The position numbers and the translations under genes are program-made. From Ciceribacter sichuanensis (GTDB lineage Bacteria > Pseudomonadota > Alphaproteobacteria > Rhizobiales > Rhizobiaceae), in assembly GCF_024055605.1 (NCBI RefSeq), contig NZ_JAMXLX010000013.1:1-64000 (forward strand): a DNA stretch of 64,000 bases, given 5' to 3'. The notes below the pieces were generated by a model. That model was not told where the DNA came from. It saw nothing but the letters and a program-made list of their open reading frames with translations, and did not search any database. Shown piece by piece: positions 42,715 to 53,248 of this stretch. Each line of letters starts with the position of its first letter. The stretch's first letter is position 1.

Positions 42715-44406
42715 ATGAACAGACTTTCAAAGCTTTTCCCTACAGCTTCGCTCAGCGTCTATCTGGTCGCCATGGCCATTCTGGCCACCGTTCCCCTGCT
42801 GATTTTCGTGGTTTTCCTGCTCTCCGAACTGGAGCGCAACGAATATGACGCGTTGCGGCGCGAGGTGGCGCTGGATGCCCAGACCATCGCGGTCAATTTC
42901 GAACGCAAGCTGGAGGATATGGCGACCACGCTGCGTCTTCTGTCCGGCGCTTCGGAATTGAAGTCCGGCGACCTCGCAGCCTTTCATGCGCGTACTTCCG
43001 CGAGCCTCGGGGAAGGCTCGCTCTATGTCTTGCTGGTGGCCGCCGACGGCACGCAGACGCTCAATACACGGGTCCCTTTCGGCACGGCGCTTGGCAAGAT
43101 GTCCAATATCGAAGACCTGCATTCCGCCATTGCGGCAAAGCGTGTGCAGGCTTCCGGCATCTTCTACGGCGCGACCGCGAAACAGTGGGTCTTCAATCTG
43201 ACGATGCCGCTTCCCGAAGACCTGTCGGCCGTCGGCGATGCCATCGTGCTGACCCAGAACGCCGGTGATCTCGCCAGCATGACATCGACGGAGGGCTTGC
43301 CGAACGGCTGGTCCGCGGCCTTGCTCGATGCGGATGGCAAGGTGATTGTTTCAACTGGTCCGGACAACATTCCCTCCGCCCAACCATTCCCGGGGCAGAT
43401 GTTGAAGCTCATGACGGGAGCGAATGCCAGCACCGTTCTCCGTGACGGAGATTCCAGAACGATGCTGGGTTACGCCCGGGTCGGTGACTGGCCGTGGCGC
43501 GTTGTGGTCTGGGGGCCTGTATCTGCGGCCCAGAGCACCATCGTCAGCACCTGGCGGCAGTTGATCCTCGGCAGTGTCGTCCTTCTCGGCATCAGTCTCG
43601 GCGTCGTGCTTATCGCTGCCAACCAGTTGCGCCGCTCGATCCGCCAGATCGCCCGTATGGCAGAGCGTATCGGTCATGGCGAGATCGTTTCGCCTGAGAT
43701 CACCAAGGTCAAGGAAGCCAATCAGGTTTCCATCGCCCTTTCCAATGCCTCCTTTGATCGGGCGCAGGCAGAGGAGCGGGTGCAATTCATCCTGCAGGAA
43801 CTGGTACATCGCACCAAGAACATACTTTCGCTGGTGCAGGCGATGATGCGCCAGCTTGCCCGCAGTACCGATGATATCGAGGAGTTCCAGAAAGCGGTGA
43901 GTGGTCGCCTCTCAGGCCTTGCCCAGTCGATCGAGGCGCTGGCCAAGCAGAAATGGGGCGGCATTCCCATATCGAGCGTTATCAAGCTGCAATTGGCAAC
44001 CGTAACGGGCGATAGCGAACGGATCACGCTGCGCGGTCAGGATTTTCTGGCCAATGCAAATGCAGTCCAGAATCTCGGTCTGGTGCTCCACGAACTGGCG
44101 ACCAACTCTGTTAAATACGGCGCCTTGTCCGTGCCCGACGGCCGCATCCTTGTAGAATGGGAGCGCTATGTCGATGAGGAGCAGCAGGTCGGTCTTCGTA
44201 TGCGCTGGAGCGAAAGTGGCGGTCCACCGGTGGTGCAGCCCTCCCGGCGCGGCTTTGGCACGACCGTCATCGAACGACACGCAGCCGCCGCCTTTGGCGG
44301 AAAGGTTACCATCGACTTCGACGAGAAGGGATTGCGGTGGTCGTTGGCTGCGCCGCTTTCCGCTTTCGAGAGCAAGCGCGATCACGTCGAACAACCGGCG
44401 TCATGA
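42715..44406 (+). CDS. Membrane sensor histidine kinase, HWE/HisKA_2 family
   Basis: This encodes 563 residues. TM1 (about 18-38) and TM2 (about 280-302) enclose a periplasmic dCache-like sensor domain of about 240 residues. A HAMP-like linker (IARMAERIGHGEIV) leads to the kinase: phospho-acceptor His in LVHRTKNILSLVQAM (about residue 365), N-box HELATNSVKYGALS and MRWSESGGPPV with RRGFGTTVIERHA. The HRTKN, WxE-type and GFG motifs identify the HWE/HisKA_2 group common in rhizobia. No response regulator is adjacent, so its partner is elsewhere. Confidence 0.87.
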   Translation: MNRLSKLFPTASLSVYLVAMAILATVPLLIFVVFLLSELERNEYDALRREVALDAQTIAVNFERKLEDMATTLRLLSGASELKSGDLAAFHARTSASLGEGSLYVLLVAADGTQTLNTRVPFGTALGKMSNIEDLHSAIAAKRVQASGIFYGATAKQWVFNLTMPLPEDLSAVGDAIVLTQNAGDLASMTSTEGLPNGWSAALLDADGKVIVSTGPDNIPSAQPFPGQMLKLMTGANASTVLRDGDSRTMLGYARVGDWPWRVVVWGPVSAAQSTIVSTWRQLILGSVVLLGISLGVVLIAANQLRRSIRQIARMAERIGHGEIVSPEITKVKEANQVSIALSNASFDRAQAEERVQFILQELVHRTKNILSLVQAMMRQLARSTDDIEEFQKAVSGRLSGLAQSIEALAKQKWGGIPISSVIKLQLATVTGDSERITLRGQDFLANANAVQNLGLVLHELATNSVKYGALSVPDGRILVEWERYVDEEQQVGLRMRWSESGGPPVVQPSRRGFGTTVIERHAAAAFGGKVTIDFDEKGLRWSLAAPLSAFESKRDHVEQPAS

Positions 44407-44691
44407 GGCTGCGGCCAGGGCCTTGATCCGTTGCAATGCCGCGGCCCGCTCCCGCGCGGTGACAAGTATTTCGCGGATCTCGTCGCTGCGTTCCGCACCG
44501 GAGGCATAGCCGGCTGAAGGCGTCAGTCCGGGGTCTTCGGCACCGTCGGGCGTCAGGACGTCCTGTTCCAGTGACCGAACCATGTCCGTCAACGCCTCGG
44601 GCGACATCAAGGCCGCAGCCAGCAGTGACACGAGTATCTCGCGATGCGCGTTCAATCGACCCTCGACCGCCTGATGTACCAACTCTGCCAT
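44401..44691 (-). CDS. Small helical hypothetical protein
   Basis: This encodes 96 residues, mostly helical, with a GGAG ribosome site before ATG 44691. It contains HREILVSLLAAALMSPEAL and ends ALQRIKALAAAS. The stop region overlaps the kinase gene end by six bases (convergent). No TM helix, signal peptide or known motif was recognised. Confidence 0.55.
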   Translation of the reverse strand: MAELVHQAVEGRLNAHREILVSLLAAALMSPEALTDMVRSLEQDVLTPDGAEDPGLTPSAGYASGAERSDEIREILVTARERAAALQRIKALAAAS

Positions 44692-44900
44692 CGCTCCAAC
44701 CCCTGTCCCTGTCCAAAATGAAGGTGGCGAAATAACGCGCGAACGGACGAAAAGTTTCCGCCGTTATACATGCATTTTATCAGTGGACCGTTTTCCCCAC
44801 GCCCTATCATCTGATCGTCAAGAACGCGGCCTATCAGCCTGTGATGATCGATGCCTTGTGGCACACCCGTCCTTGGGTCGAAAACGGAAAGCTGTTTCAG

Positions 44901-45710
44901 ATGCATAGTGCCGAAGACGATGCCCGCTACGAGTTTGCCCATGCCCTGACCGTCGAGGCAGGGGAACTGGCGCTTGCCCATTTTCGCAATCTGGAAGCGC
45001 TGGTCATTGAGGAGAAGAAGAGCGGTCAGGACGTGGTCAGCATGGCCGACCGCGAGGTCGAGGACCTGATCCGCACCCGGATCTCCACCGCTTTCCCCGA
45101 TGATGGGTTTCTCGGCGAGGAAACCGGGCTGACGGAAGGCACAAGCGGCTATCGCTGGGTGGTCGATCCGATCGACGGCACAAGCTGCTTTCTGCATGGC
45201 TACCGGGAATGGTGCGTCTCCGTGGCGCTGATGAAGGGCGACGAAACCATCGCCGGCCTCGTCTACCAGCCGACCGTCGACGAGTTCTTCACAGCGCGTA
45301 AGGGAAGCGGAGCGTTCCTCAACGGCAAGCCGATTCGTGTCGACGCTCGCGCGTCCATTGCCAACGGTTTGCTTGGCCTTGGTGCAAACGGCCGCGTCCC
45401 GATCCGTTCCGTCACCTGTTTTGCCGAAGTGCTGCTGGAAGCCGGCGGCATGTTCATCCGTAGCGGCTCCGGCGCATTGATGCTGGCCCATGTCGCCTGC
45501 GGTCGTCTCGCCGGCTATTACGAGCCGCATATCAATGCCTGGGATTGTCTTGCAGCGCTTTGCCTGATCCGCGAGGCCGGTGGTTGGACCGCGGACTTCC
45601 CGGTTTCGGATGGGCTGTTGACAGGCGGCAAGGTGGTCGGGGCGGCTCCGCAGATCAGCGGTGAACTGGAGGCCCTGATCGAGCTTGCGGCAGCGCGCGC
45701 GGCCCTCTGA
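44901..45710 (+). CDS. Inositol-monophosphatase-family phosphatase
   Basis: This encodes 269 residues from ATG 44901 (GGAAAG upstream; an open frame extends to 44841). The family's metal and catalytic motifs are complete: Glu-Glu in FLGEETG, VVDPIDGTSCFLHG and AWDCLAALCLIREAGG near the C-terminus. Members dephosphorylate inositol-1-phosphate, histidinol phosphate or 3'-phosphoadenosine phosphates, and the exact substrate cannot be read from sequence. It is a cytosolic enzyme. It lies alone between the small protein gene and the chemotaxis operon. Confidence 0.87.
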   Translation: MHSAEDDARYEFAHALTVEAGELALAHFRNLEALVIEEKKSGQDVVSMADREVEDLIRTRISTAFPDDGFLGEETGLTEGTSGYRWVVDPIDGTSCFLHGYREWCVSVALMKGDETIAGLVYQPTVDEFFTARKGSGAFLNGKPIRVDARASIANGLLGLGANGRVPIRSVTCFAEVLLEAGGMFIRSGSGALMLAHVACGRLAGYYEPHINAWDCLAALCLIREAGGWTADFPVSDGLLTGGKVVGAAPQISGELEALIELAAARAAL

Positions 45711-46062
45711 TGTGACATTCGACACGCTCAAAGCACACTCCAAGCTTGCTGCGATGCGGAAAGCTTCGAAATGACGCCGCCGGAAGGAATTCATTAACCT
45801 TCAGGCAAGGAATTAACCATAAAGATTGAAGGACACGTCGGAGAGGGACTCCCGCAAGGGGCGTTTCCGTCGGGCATGACGCCATCCCGTCGTACCGGTT
45901 TCGGTCCGGTATGAGAAGCATTGACACAATTCCGGGGTAAGCCTTCGCTGAAAGCGATGCCGTCTGCCGCATCTTCGGATGTCGCCAAAACGTGTATCCG
46001 CGCAATCGATGCCAGACCCGGAAATGACAGGACCGATCCCAGGGAGCGGTTCAGGAACGGGG

Positions 46063-47718
46063 ATGGCAGTGGGGCAGGTTTCGCCGTCAGATCGGCCGGG
46101 AAACGCACAGGCGGGCAGCCTGCGCGACCGGTTGCGTTTTGCCGGCCTGGACGACGGCTTCTGCGATCTTCTCCGCCAGCACCGCCATGTGCTGGAACCC
46201 AGCCTCAAGCTGGGGCTTCGCGATCTTTTCCAGCGTCTTCAGACCTTTCCCGATGCCGCCCGCAATTTCTCCAGCGAGCGCCAGTTCGACCGTCTGCATG
46301 ACCTGCTTGCCTCCCATTGGGAGGTGCTCACCGACGCCCGCTTCGATGCGCTTTATGCCGAGCGGGTCAAGGTGCTGTCCGATACCGAGAGCCGCATGGG
46401 CCTCGACCCGCGCTGGCATGTCGCCGGACATGGCGTGGTGCTGGAGCATCTGCTCGGCGCGGTAATGCAGGATCTGGCCGGTCGCAGCCTTCTTCCCACC
46501 GGTCGCAAGAAAAACCGCGAGATCGCCGATCTGGTCGGCGCCATCGTCCGTCTGGTGATGGTCGATGTCGAAATCGCCGTCTCGCTGCGGTTCAACGAAC
46601 TGCGCGTCAAGCATCACAAGGAACTCGCCGCACAGCGCGAAAAGGATCGCGCCGTCTTTGAGGAAATCTTTACGCCCGTTGTCGATGCCCTTGCCGAACG
46701 GGACCTGACGGTTCGCATTCCGGATGGCGTACCGGAAGCCCATGCCGCTCTTGCAGGCCGGATGAACGCGGCACTCGACCAGTTGCAGCAGGCTTTTCTC
46801 TCCTCCGAGGAAAAGGCCCGTCTTGCCGAAGCGTCGACCTCCGCATTCACCGCCTCGGCCGAAGACTTTGCCGGACGCGCAGGCAGTCAGTCGGAGAAGC
46901 TGACGGATGCCGCGCACGTCCTTGACGCGTTGACGGCAGGCGTGTGCGAAAGTGCGGGTAAGACCAGAGCTGCGGAACGAAGCGTTGCCGCCACCCGCCA
47001 GTCGGTCGAGGCGAGCGGAAATGTCGTCGGACAGGCGATTTCCGCCATGTCGGACATCGAGGCCTCTGCAGAACAGATCGGCCATATCATCGGCGCCATC
47101 GACGAGATTGCCTTCCAGACAAATCTTCTGGCGCTCAATGCCGGGATCGAGGCGGCGCGAGCAGGCGATAGCGGCCGGGGCTTTGCCGTTGTCGCGCAGG
47201 AAGTGCGTGCGCTCGCCCAGCGGTCGGCGGATGCCGCCCGGGAAATCAAGACCCTTGTCGCCACCACCAAGGCGCAGGTCGAAGCCGGTGTCGACATGGT
47301 TGCCCGCACACAGGAAGCGATCGGCGGCATCGTCACCCAGGTCGGCGGCATCAATGATGTGGTATCCGATATCGCTCGGGAGAGCGCCAGCCAGGCGGCG
47401 GGGCTGGAAGCCGTTGCCGGTACGGTCGCAAACCTCGGTACGGAAGCAGCGGAAAACGCAGAACGCGCCCGCCAGTCCCACGAGGGTACTGACCGGCTGC
47501 ATACCGTCATCCTCGAACTCGGCCGCACGATCCGCGAATTTCATGTCGAACGGCAGGGCAGGGCGCCGAAGGCGGCACGCCCGGCGATCGAGATTGCAGG
47601 CGTGCCAGCACCCGCCCGTGCGACGCAACAGCCTCTGCCGCTGTCAGCGGCTCACGACGATTTCGCATTCAATGACGATTTCGACTTCCATGTCGGGATC
47701 GCAGGGCTTGGAGGTTGA
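46063..47718 (+). CDS. icpA: Cytosolic globin-coupled methyl-accepting chemotaxis protein
   Basis: This encodes 551 residues from ATG 46063, chosen for AGGA six bases upstream; the frame is open from 45979. The N-terminal 170 residues form a protoglobin/HemAT-like sensor domain, with the likely proximal His in [16 protein letters not shown] short HAMP-like part ([16 protein letters not shown]) and an MCP signalling domain follow, with the hairpin tip [20 protein letters not shown]. There is no TM helix. It probably senses oxygen or redox state and signals to CheA. A soluble MCP (icpA) as the first gene of the che operon is characteristic of Sinorhizobium and Agrobacterium. Confidence 0.88.
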   Translation: MAVGQVSPSDRPGNAQAGSLRDRLRFAGLDDGFCDLLRQHRHVLEPSLKLGLRDLFQRLQTFPDAARNFSSERQFDRLHDLLASHWEVLTDARFDALYAERVKVLSDTESRMGLDPRWHVAGHGVVLEHLLGAVMQDLAGRSLLPTGRKKNREIADLVGAIVRLVMVDVEIAVSLRFNELRVKHHKELAAQREKDRAVFEEIFTPVVDALAERDLTVRIPDGVPEAHAALAGRMNAALDQLQQAFLSSEEKARLAEASTSAFTASAEDFAGRAGSQSEKLTDAAHVLDALTAGVCESAGKTRAAERSVAATRQSVEASGNVVGQAISAMSDIEASAEQIGHIIGAIDEIAFQTNLLALNAGIEAARAGDSGRGFAVVAQEVRALAQRSADAAREIKTLVATTKAQVEAGVDMVARTQEAIGGIVTQVGGINDVVSDIARESASQAAGLEAVAGTVANLGTEAAENAERARQSHEGTDRLHTVILELGRTIREFHVERQGRAPKAARPAIEIAGVPAPARATQQPLPLSAAHDDFAFNDDFDFHVGIAGLGG

Positions 47719-47854
47719 GGGGATTGTTTACCACCTTCGGGTACACAAGAGATATCGGGCGGACCATGCGACCTGAGGATCGGCGGAGGTACGGACCGCC
47801 GTGCTGCAGGCAGCGTTATGATGTCCAGGGGCTCGTAAGACAAGGAAAGAACTG

Positions 47855-48151
47855 ATGGCAAGCAAGAAAGGCGAACAGAAGAGTCTGAAACTGTCCGCAG
47901 TGCTGGACCTGAATGAGGCTTCGAACCTTCGGGAAAACCTCATGTCCCTGCGCGGCAGCGGACTGGCGATCGACGCTTCTGGTGTCGAGCGTGTCGGCGC
48001 CCAGTGCGTGCAGATTCTCATGGCTGGTGCCAGTGCATGGGAAGCGGACAAGAAGCCCTTCTCCTTCGTGAAGGTTTCAGATGCCTTCACCAAGACACTT
48101 CAATTGATTGGCGTGAACATTGATCATCTGCTCGCTAAGGAGAGCCGGTAA
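47855..48151 (+). CDS. cheS: CheS-like STAS-domain chemotaxis protein
   Basis: This encodes 98 residues. The STAS-like fold has LKLSAVLDLNEASNLRENL and GLAIDASGVERVGAQCVQIL. In Sinorhizobium meliloti the equivalent gene (orf2) encodes CheS, which binds CheA and improves CheY1 dephosphorylation by CheA. Position between the receptor and cheY1 matches. An AAGGAAAG site precedes ATG. The stop overlaps the cheY1 start (TAATG). Confidence 0.85.
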   Translation: MASKKGEQKSLKLSAVLDLNEASNLRENLMSLRGSGLAIDASGVERVGAQCVQILMAGASAWEADKKPFSFVKVSDAFTKTLQLIGVNIDHLLAKESR

Positions 48152-48516
48152 TGAAGAAAAAAGTACTCACAGTGGATGACTCCAGAACCATCCGAAACAT
48201 GCTTCTGGTGACCCTCAACAATGCCGGCTTCGAAACCATTCAGGCCGAGGACGGCGTGGAAGGCCTCGAAGTTCTCGAGGAAGCCAATCCCGACGTCATC
48301 GTGACCGATATCAACATGCCGCGCCTCGATGGTTTCGGCTTTATCGAAGGCGTTCGTCGCAACGAAAAATATCGCGCTGTCCCGATCCTGGTTCTCACCA
48401 CGGAAAGTGATGCGGAGAAGAAGAATCGCGCTCGCCAGGCTGGCGCGACCGGCTGGATCGTCAAGCCTTTCGATCCGACCAAACTGATCGATGCCATTGA
48501 GCGTGTAACCGCCTAA
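48151..48516 (+). CDS. cheY1: Chemotaxis response regulator CheY1
   Basis: This encodes 121 residues, a single receiver domain: acidic pair Asp9/Asp10, phospho-acceptor Asp53 in VIVTDINMPRLDG, Thr in VLTTESD and Lys in WIVKPFDP. In rhizobia CheY1 serves as a phosphate sink that drains phosphate from CheA, while CheY2 acts on the motor. It overlaps cheS by one base and precedes cheA by 16. Confidence 0.92.
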   Translation: MKKKVLTVDDSRTIRNMLLVTLNNAGFETIQAEDGVEGLEVLEEANPDVIVTDINMPRLDGFGFIEGVRRNEKYRAVPILVLTTESDAEKKNRARQAGATGWIVKPFDPTKLIDAIERVTA

Positions 48517-48532
48517 GCCGGGATTTTCTCCT

Positions 48533-50797
48533 ATGGATATGAACGAAATCAAAGAGATCTTTTTCCAGGAATGCGAGGAGCAGCTCGCGGAACTGGAATC
48601 CGGTCTTCTGAAAATGAATGACGGGGATCGTGACCCGGAAACAGTCAATGCTGTGTTCCGTGCCGTTCACTCGATCAAGGGCGGTGCTGGTGCCTTCGGT
48701 CTCGATGACCTCGTGGCGTTTGCACATGTCTTTGAAACGACTCTTGATTGCGTTCGTTCCAACAAGCTGGAGCCCGGCCTGGAAGTCATGAAGGTCATGC
48801 TCAAGTCGGCCGACGTCCTGGCCGACCTGGTCAGCGCCTCCCGCGACGGGGGCGGCGTCGATGCCGCCCGCTCCAGCGGTTTGGTCAAGGAACTGGAAGC
48901 CCTTGCGAACGGCGAAGTGCCGGTTGCATCCGCTCCGGTGGCGGCAGCCCCCAAGCCGGCTGCCAAGGCTCCCGCAAAGGCGGCGGCTGCTCCCACGGAC
49001 GACAGCGGGTTCCAGCCGATCCCCTTCACCTTCGACGGTTTCGGCGAAGACGAAGAGCCGACGATCGAGGCCTCGACCTTCGACGTGACCTTCAAGCCGC
49101 GTCGCGAGCTTTATGCCAAGGGCAATGAAGCCGCCCTGCTGTTGCGTGATCTTTCCCGCATCGGCGAGATGAGCATTTTCTGCAACATGGAAGACCTGCC
49201 GTCACTCGACGACATGGATCCGGAAGCGGCCTATTTCACCTGGAAGATCCAGATCAAGTCGGAGAAGGGCGAAGAAGGCATCCGTCAGGTCTTCGAATTC
49301 GCCGAATGGGATTGCGACCTAGAGGTTAAGCTGCATGAGACCGATACCGGCGCTGCTGCCGGTGAGGAGCCGCCGATGGTGCCGGTTCCCTTCGATCTTT
49401 CCATCCTCGACGATGCCGCCGAAGCGCATGAGGATACCGAGGGGCATCATGCGGATGCGACGGTTTCCGCTGCCGTCGAGGCCGCCGAGACCGCAAGCAA
49501 TGTGATGAAGCTTGCCGCCGACAGCTCCAAGGTCGAGAAAAAGGAAACGCCGGCTGCCGCTGCCGCTGCAGCTGCCGCACAGGGCAATGCAGCCGCTGGT
49601 CAGACCATCCGCGTCGATCTCGACCGCGTTGACCGCCTGATCAACCTCGTCGGCGAGCTTGTCATCAACCAGGCGATGCTTTCCCAGAGCGTCATCGAGA
49701 ACGACAACAACGGTGCCTCGTCCATCAACATGGGCCTCGAAGAGCTGCAGCAGCTCACCCGCGAGATTCAGGACTCGGTCATGGCGATCCGCGCGCAGCC
49801 GGTGAAGCCGGTCTTCCAGCGCATGTCGCGTATCGTTCGCGAAGTTGCCGACATGGTCGGCAAGACGATCCGTCTCGTCACCGAGGGTGAAAACACCGAA
49901 GTGGACAAGACGGTCATCGACAAGCTCGCTGAGCCGTTGACCCACATGATCCGCAATGCCGTCGACCACGGTATCGAAACGCCCGAAAAGCGTATGGCCG
50001 CCGGCAAGAACCCGGAAGGCACGGTCAAGCTGACCGCGAAGCATCGCTCTGGCCGTATCGTCATCGAGCTGGTCGACGATGGCGCCGGCATCAACCGCGA
50101 ACGCGTGCGCCAGAAAGCCATCGATAACGACCTGATCGCCGCCGATGCGAACCTGACGGATGAGGAAATCGACAACCTGATCTTCATGCCGGGCTTCTCC
50201 ACGGCAGACAAGATTTCCGACATCTCCGGCCGCGGCGTCGGCATGGACGTTGTGAAACGCTCGATCCAGGCACTCGGCGGTCGCATCTCGATCAGCTCCA
50301 GGCCGGGCCAGGGCTCGACCTTCACCATGAGCCTGCCGCTCACGCTGGCCGTTCTCGACGGCATGGTCGTGACCGTTGCCGGACAGACGCTGGTCGTTCC
50401 GCTGACTGCAATCGTCGAAACGCTGCAGCCGGAAGCGCAGAACATTCACTCCTTCGGCGCAAACCAGCGGCTGATCTCGATCCGCAACTCGTTCTGCCCG
50501 CTGGTCGATGTCGGTCGCATCCTGAACTTCCGCGCGACCCAGGCCAACCCGATCGACGGTGTGGCTCTGCTGGTCGAATCCGAAGGCGGCGGTCAGCGTG
50601 CCCTCATGGTCGATGCCATCCAGGGGCAGCGCCAGGTGGTCATCAAGAGCCTCGAGGCCAACTATACCCACGTTCCCGGCATCGCCGCGGCAACGATCCT
50701 CGGCGATGGGCGTGTTGCGCTCATTCTCGATGTCGATGCGGTGGTTGCTGCCTCGCGTGGCCAGTCGCTGAAGCAGGAAATGTCGTTGGCGGTCTGA
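48533..50797 (+). CDS. cheA: Chemotaxis histidine kinase CheA
   Basis: This encodes 754 residues. P1 carries the phospho-accepting His46 (FRAVHSIKGGAGAFG). An Ala/Pro-rich linker precedes a P2-like region (about 175-275). A second low-complexity Ala run (about 340-355) leads to P3 dimerisation, the P4 ATP-binding domain (N-box HMIRNAVDHGIETPEKR, DDGAGINRERV, DISGRGVGMDVVKRS) and a CheW-like P5 regulatory domain. It is complete and of normal length. It receives signals from MCPs through CheW and phosphorylates CheY1, CheY2 and CheB. Confidence 0.95.
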   Translation: MDMNEIKEIFFQECEEQLAELESGLLKMNDGDRDPETVNAVFRAVHSIKGGAGAFGLDDLVAFAHVFETTLDCVRSNKLEPGLEVMKVMLKSADVLADLVSASRDGGGVDAARSSGLVKELEALANGEVPVASAPVAAAPKPAAKAPAKAAAAPTDDSGFQPIPFTFDGFGEDEEPTIEASTFDVTFKPRRELYAKGNEAALLLRDLSRIGEMSIFCNMEDLPSLDDMDPEAAYFTWKIQIKSEKGEEGIRQVFEFAEWDCDLEVKLHETDTGAAAGEEPPMVPVPFDLSILDDAAEAHEDTEGHHADATVSAAVEAAETASNVMKLAADSSKVEKKETPAAAAAAAAAQGNAAAGQTIRVDLDRVDRLINLVGELVINQAMLSQSVIENDNNGASSINMGLEELQQLTREIQDSVMAIRAQPVKPVFQRMSRIVREVADMVGKTIRLVTEGENTEVDKTVIDKLAEPLTHMIRNAVDHGIETPEKRMAAGKNPEGTVKLTAKHRSGRIVIELVDDGAGINRERVRQKAIDNDLIAADANLTDEEIDNLIFMPGFSTADKISDISGRGVGMDVVKRSIQALGGRISISSRPGQGSTFTMSLPLTLAVLDGMVVTVAGQTLVVPLTAIVETLQPEAQNIHSFGANQRLISIRNSFCPLVDVGRILNFRATQANPIDGVALLVESEGGGQRALMVDAIQGQRQVVIKSLEANYTHVPGIAAATILGDGRVALILDVDAVVAASRGQSLKQEMSLAV

Positions 50798-50829
50798 CGA
50801 CGGTAAAAGGTTAGTATCAGGGTAGCGTC

Positions 50830-51297
50830 ATGTCGTATGCGTCAAAAAACTTGGTCGAAGGAAACCGGGAGCTCATCGCCTTCCGGATCGGAGATCAGGA
50901 ATTCTGCGTGAACATCATGTCGGTGCGCGAGATTCGCGGCTGGACGTCTGCGACACCGCTGCCCCATACCCCGTCCTACATCATGGGCGTCATCAACCTG
51001 CGCGGCGCTGTCCTGCCGATCATGGATCTGTCTAACCGACTGGGCATGAAGCCGGCAGAACCGACAGCCCGCCATGTGATCATCGTCGCCCAGGTAAATT
51101 CCAGGGTGGTCGGCCTTTTGGTCGACGCTGTCTCCGATATCCTGACCGTCTCTGACGAGCAGATCCAGCCGACGCCGGAGATCTCCTCCGACCTCGAAAA
51201 GCAATATGCCCGGGGCATCCTGGCGATCGACAAGCGCATGATCTGTCTGGTCGAGCTCGGAGCCCTCATCGTTGAAACTGAAAGCGAGGCTGCATGA
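50830..51297 (+). CDS. cheW: Chemotaxis coupling protein CheW
   Basis: This encodes 155 residues. The SH3-like CheW fold is recognised from LIAFRIGDQEFCVNIMSVREIRG and YIMGVINLRGAVLPIMDLS. It links receptors to CheA in the polar array. It follows cheA by 32 bases and overlaps cheR by four (ATGA). Confidence 0.93.
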   Translation: MSYASKNLVEGNRELIAFRIGDQEFCVNIMSVREIRGWTSATPLPHTPSYIMGVINLRGAVLPIMDLSNRLGMKPAEPTARHVIIVAQVNSRVVGLLVDAVSDILTVSDEQIQPTPEISSDLEKQYARGILAIDKRMICLVELGALIVETESEAA

Positions 51298-52199
51298 CGG
51301 TTGCCATCGGTACTTCCGCCCGTCTCTCGGACGACGAGGTACTCGCCAGCGGCGAATATCCGCTGACCCGGCGGGACCTGAACGAGATCGCTGCGATGAT
51401 CTATTCGGATGCGGGGATTTCGCTCAACGACTCCAAGGCGTCGCTCGTCTATTCGCGCCTGTCGAAGCATATCCGCAATCTCGGCCTTTCGGGGTTCCGG
51501 GCTTATTGCAATCTCGTGGCGTCGCCGGAAGGGGCCGTTGAGCGTCGTGAGATGCTGTCGCATCTGACGACGAACTTCACACGTTTCTTCCGCGAGAACC
51601 ATCACTTCGACCATCTGCGTACCGAGGTGCTGCCGGATCTGATCAATCGCGCCAAGGCCGGCGGCCGTGTCCGCATCTGGTCGGCCGCCTGCTCCGACGG
51701 GCAGGAACCTTATTCGATCGCGCTGACGGTTCTCTCGCTGCTGCCCAATGCAGCGGATTACGACTTCAAGATCCTGGCGACCGACATCGATCCCAAGATC
51801 CTCGCGCTCGCCAAGGCCGGCTGCTACGACGAGACGGCGCTGGAGACGGTCAGCCCGGCCATGCGCAAGCAGTGGTTCCGTGAGGTCGATGTCAACGGTC
51901 GCCGCAAGTTCCAGATCGATGACCGCGTCAAGCGTCTTATCACCTTCAACGAGCTGAACCTGATGTCGCAATGGCCGTTCAAGGGCCAGTTCGACGTGAT
52001 CTTCTGCCGTAACGTGGTGATCTATTTCGACGAACCCACCCAGATGCGTATCTGGACTCGCTTTGCCGGCCAGCTGCCGGAAGGTGGTCACCTTTACATC
52101 GGTCATTCCGAGCGGGTGTCGGGCGAGGCGAAGAACAACTTCGACAATATCGGCATCACAACCTATCGCTACACGGGCAAGGCTGGAGGGCGCAAATAA
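51294..52199 (+). CDS. cheR: Chemotaxis methyltransferase CheR
   Basis: This encodes 301 residues. An N-terminal helical domain (about 25-95) is followed by the SAM-binding methyltransferase domain with THFTRFFRE-like [36 protein letters not shown] and [13 protein letters not shown]. It methylates glutamates on MCPs to raise kinase activity. It has four-base overlap with cheW and one-base overlap with cheB (TAATG). Confidence 0.94.
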   Translation: MTVAIGTSARLSDDEVLASGEYPLTRRDLNEIAAMIYSDAGISLNDSKASLVYSRLSKHIRNLGLSGFRAYCNLVASPEGAVERREMLSHLTTNFTRFFRENHHFDHLRTEVLPDLINRAKAGGRVRIWSAACSDGQEPYSIALTVLSLLPNAADYDFKILATDIDPKILALAKAGCYDETALETVSPAMRKQWFREVDVNGRRKFQIDDRVKRLITFNELNLMSQWPFKGQFDVIFCRNVVIYFDEPTQMRIWTRFAGQLPEGGHLYIGHSERVSGEAKNNFDNIGITTYRYTGKAGGRK

Positions 52200-53248
52200 T
52201 GGGCAATCCGGCAAGGGTCCTCGTCGTCGATGACAGCCCGACCATGCGTGGTCTGATTACCGCCGTCCTGAATTCCGATCCGGAGGTCAACGTCGTCGGT
52301 CAGGCGGGCGATGCCATGGAGGCGCGCGCCGCCATCAAGCAGCTCAATCCCGATGTCGTAACGCTCGACATCGAGATGCCGAACATGAACGGCCTGGAAT
52401 TCCTCGACAAGATCATGAAGCTTCGGCCGATGCCGGTCATCATGGTCTCGACCATGACGCATCGCGGTGCTGAAGCGACGCTGGCCGCGCTTGAGATCGG
52501 CGCTTTCGATTGCGTCGGAAAGCCCGGCCCCGGCGAACCCCGCCCGTTCGGCGATCTCGCCGACAAGGTGAAGGCCGCGGCCCGTTCCGGTCTTCGCTAT
52601 GCCCGGGGAGCCGTAGCGCCTGCACCCGCCGCGGCAAGCCCGGCGACCGACTTCCGCGTGGGTCGCAAGATCGTGGCGATCGGCTCCTCGACCGGTGGCG
52701 TCGAGGCGCTGATCACCGTGCTTCAGAAGTTTCCGCGCAATTGCCCACCGACGGTCATCACCCAGCACATGCCGCCGACGTTTACGAAAAGTTTTGCTGA
52801 ACGCCTTAATCGTCTCTGCGCGCCTGTGGTGGAGGAGGCGACGGATGGGGCAAGGCTCGAAATCGGAAAGATCTATCTGGCGCCGGGCGGCGACCGCCAT
52901 CTGCAGGTGGTCAACGCCTCGGCCCCGAGTTGCCGGCTGCTCGAACGTCCGCCGGTCAATGGTCATCGCCCGTCTGTCGACGTGCTCTTTGATTCGGTTG
53001 CCGAGCTGGCGGGCCGAAATGCGGTTGGGGTTATCCTGACCGGGATGGGGCGCGACGGCGCTTCCGGTCTGCTGAAAATGCGCCACGCAGGTGCGCGCAC
53101 GCTCGGCCAGAACGAGAAGACCTGCGTGGTCTACGGGATGCCCCGCGTCGCCCATGAGTTGGGCGCCGTCGAACAGCAATTGCCCCTTGGTTCCATTGGG
53201 GAGGAAATCCTCAAACTAACTGCCGCTCGAAAAGAAGGTATCGAATAA
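52199..53248 (+). CDS. cheB: Chemotaxis methylesterase CheB
   Basis: This encodes 349 residues. The receiver domain has Asp57 in [13 protein letters not shown]. The methylesterase domain has the Ser of [11 protein letters not shown], the His of [18 protein letters not shown] and the Asp of [13 protein letters not shown] as catalytic triad. It removes methyl groups from MCPs and completes adaptation with CheR. It overlaps cheY2 by one base (TAATG). Confidence 0.94.
   Translation: MGNPARVLVVDDSPTMRGLITAVLNSDPEVNVVGQAGDAMEARAAIKQLNPDVVTLDIEMPNMNGLEFLDKIMKLRPMPVIMVSTMTHRGAEATLAALEIGAFDCVGKPGPGEPRPFGDLADKVKAAARSGLRYARGAVAPAPAAASPATDFRVGRKIVAIGSSTGGVEALITVLQKFPRNCPPTVITQHMPPTFTKSFAERLNRLCAPVVEEATDGARLEIGKIYLAPGGDRHLQVVNASAPSCRLLERPPVNGHRPSVDVLFDSVAELAGRNAVGVILTGMGRDGASGLLKMRHAGARTLGQNEKTCVVYGMPRVAHELGAVEQQLPLGSIGEEILKLTAARKEGIE

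Noticed and set aside
46087-47628. 513-residue open frame antisense to the chemoreceptor gene
   Set aside because: The composition (Arg/Gly/Asp-rich) is typical of a reverse-strand shadow, and the plus-strand receptor motifs are unambiguous.
49319-50671. 450-residue open frame antisense to cheA
   Set aside because: It is a shadow of the GC-rich cheA codons, with no ribosome site and no family resemblance.
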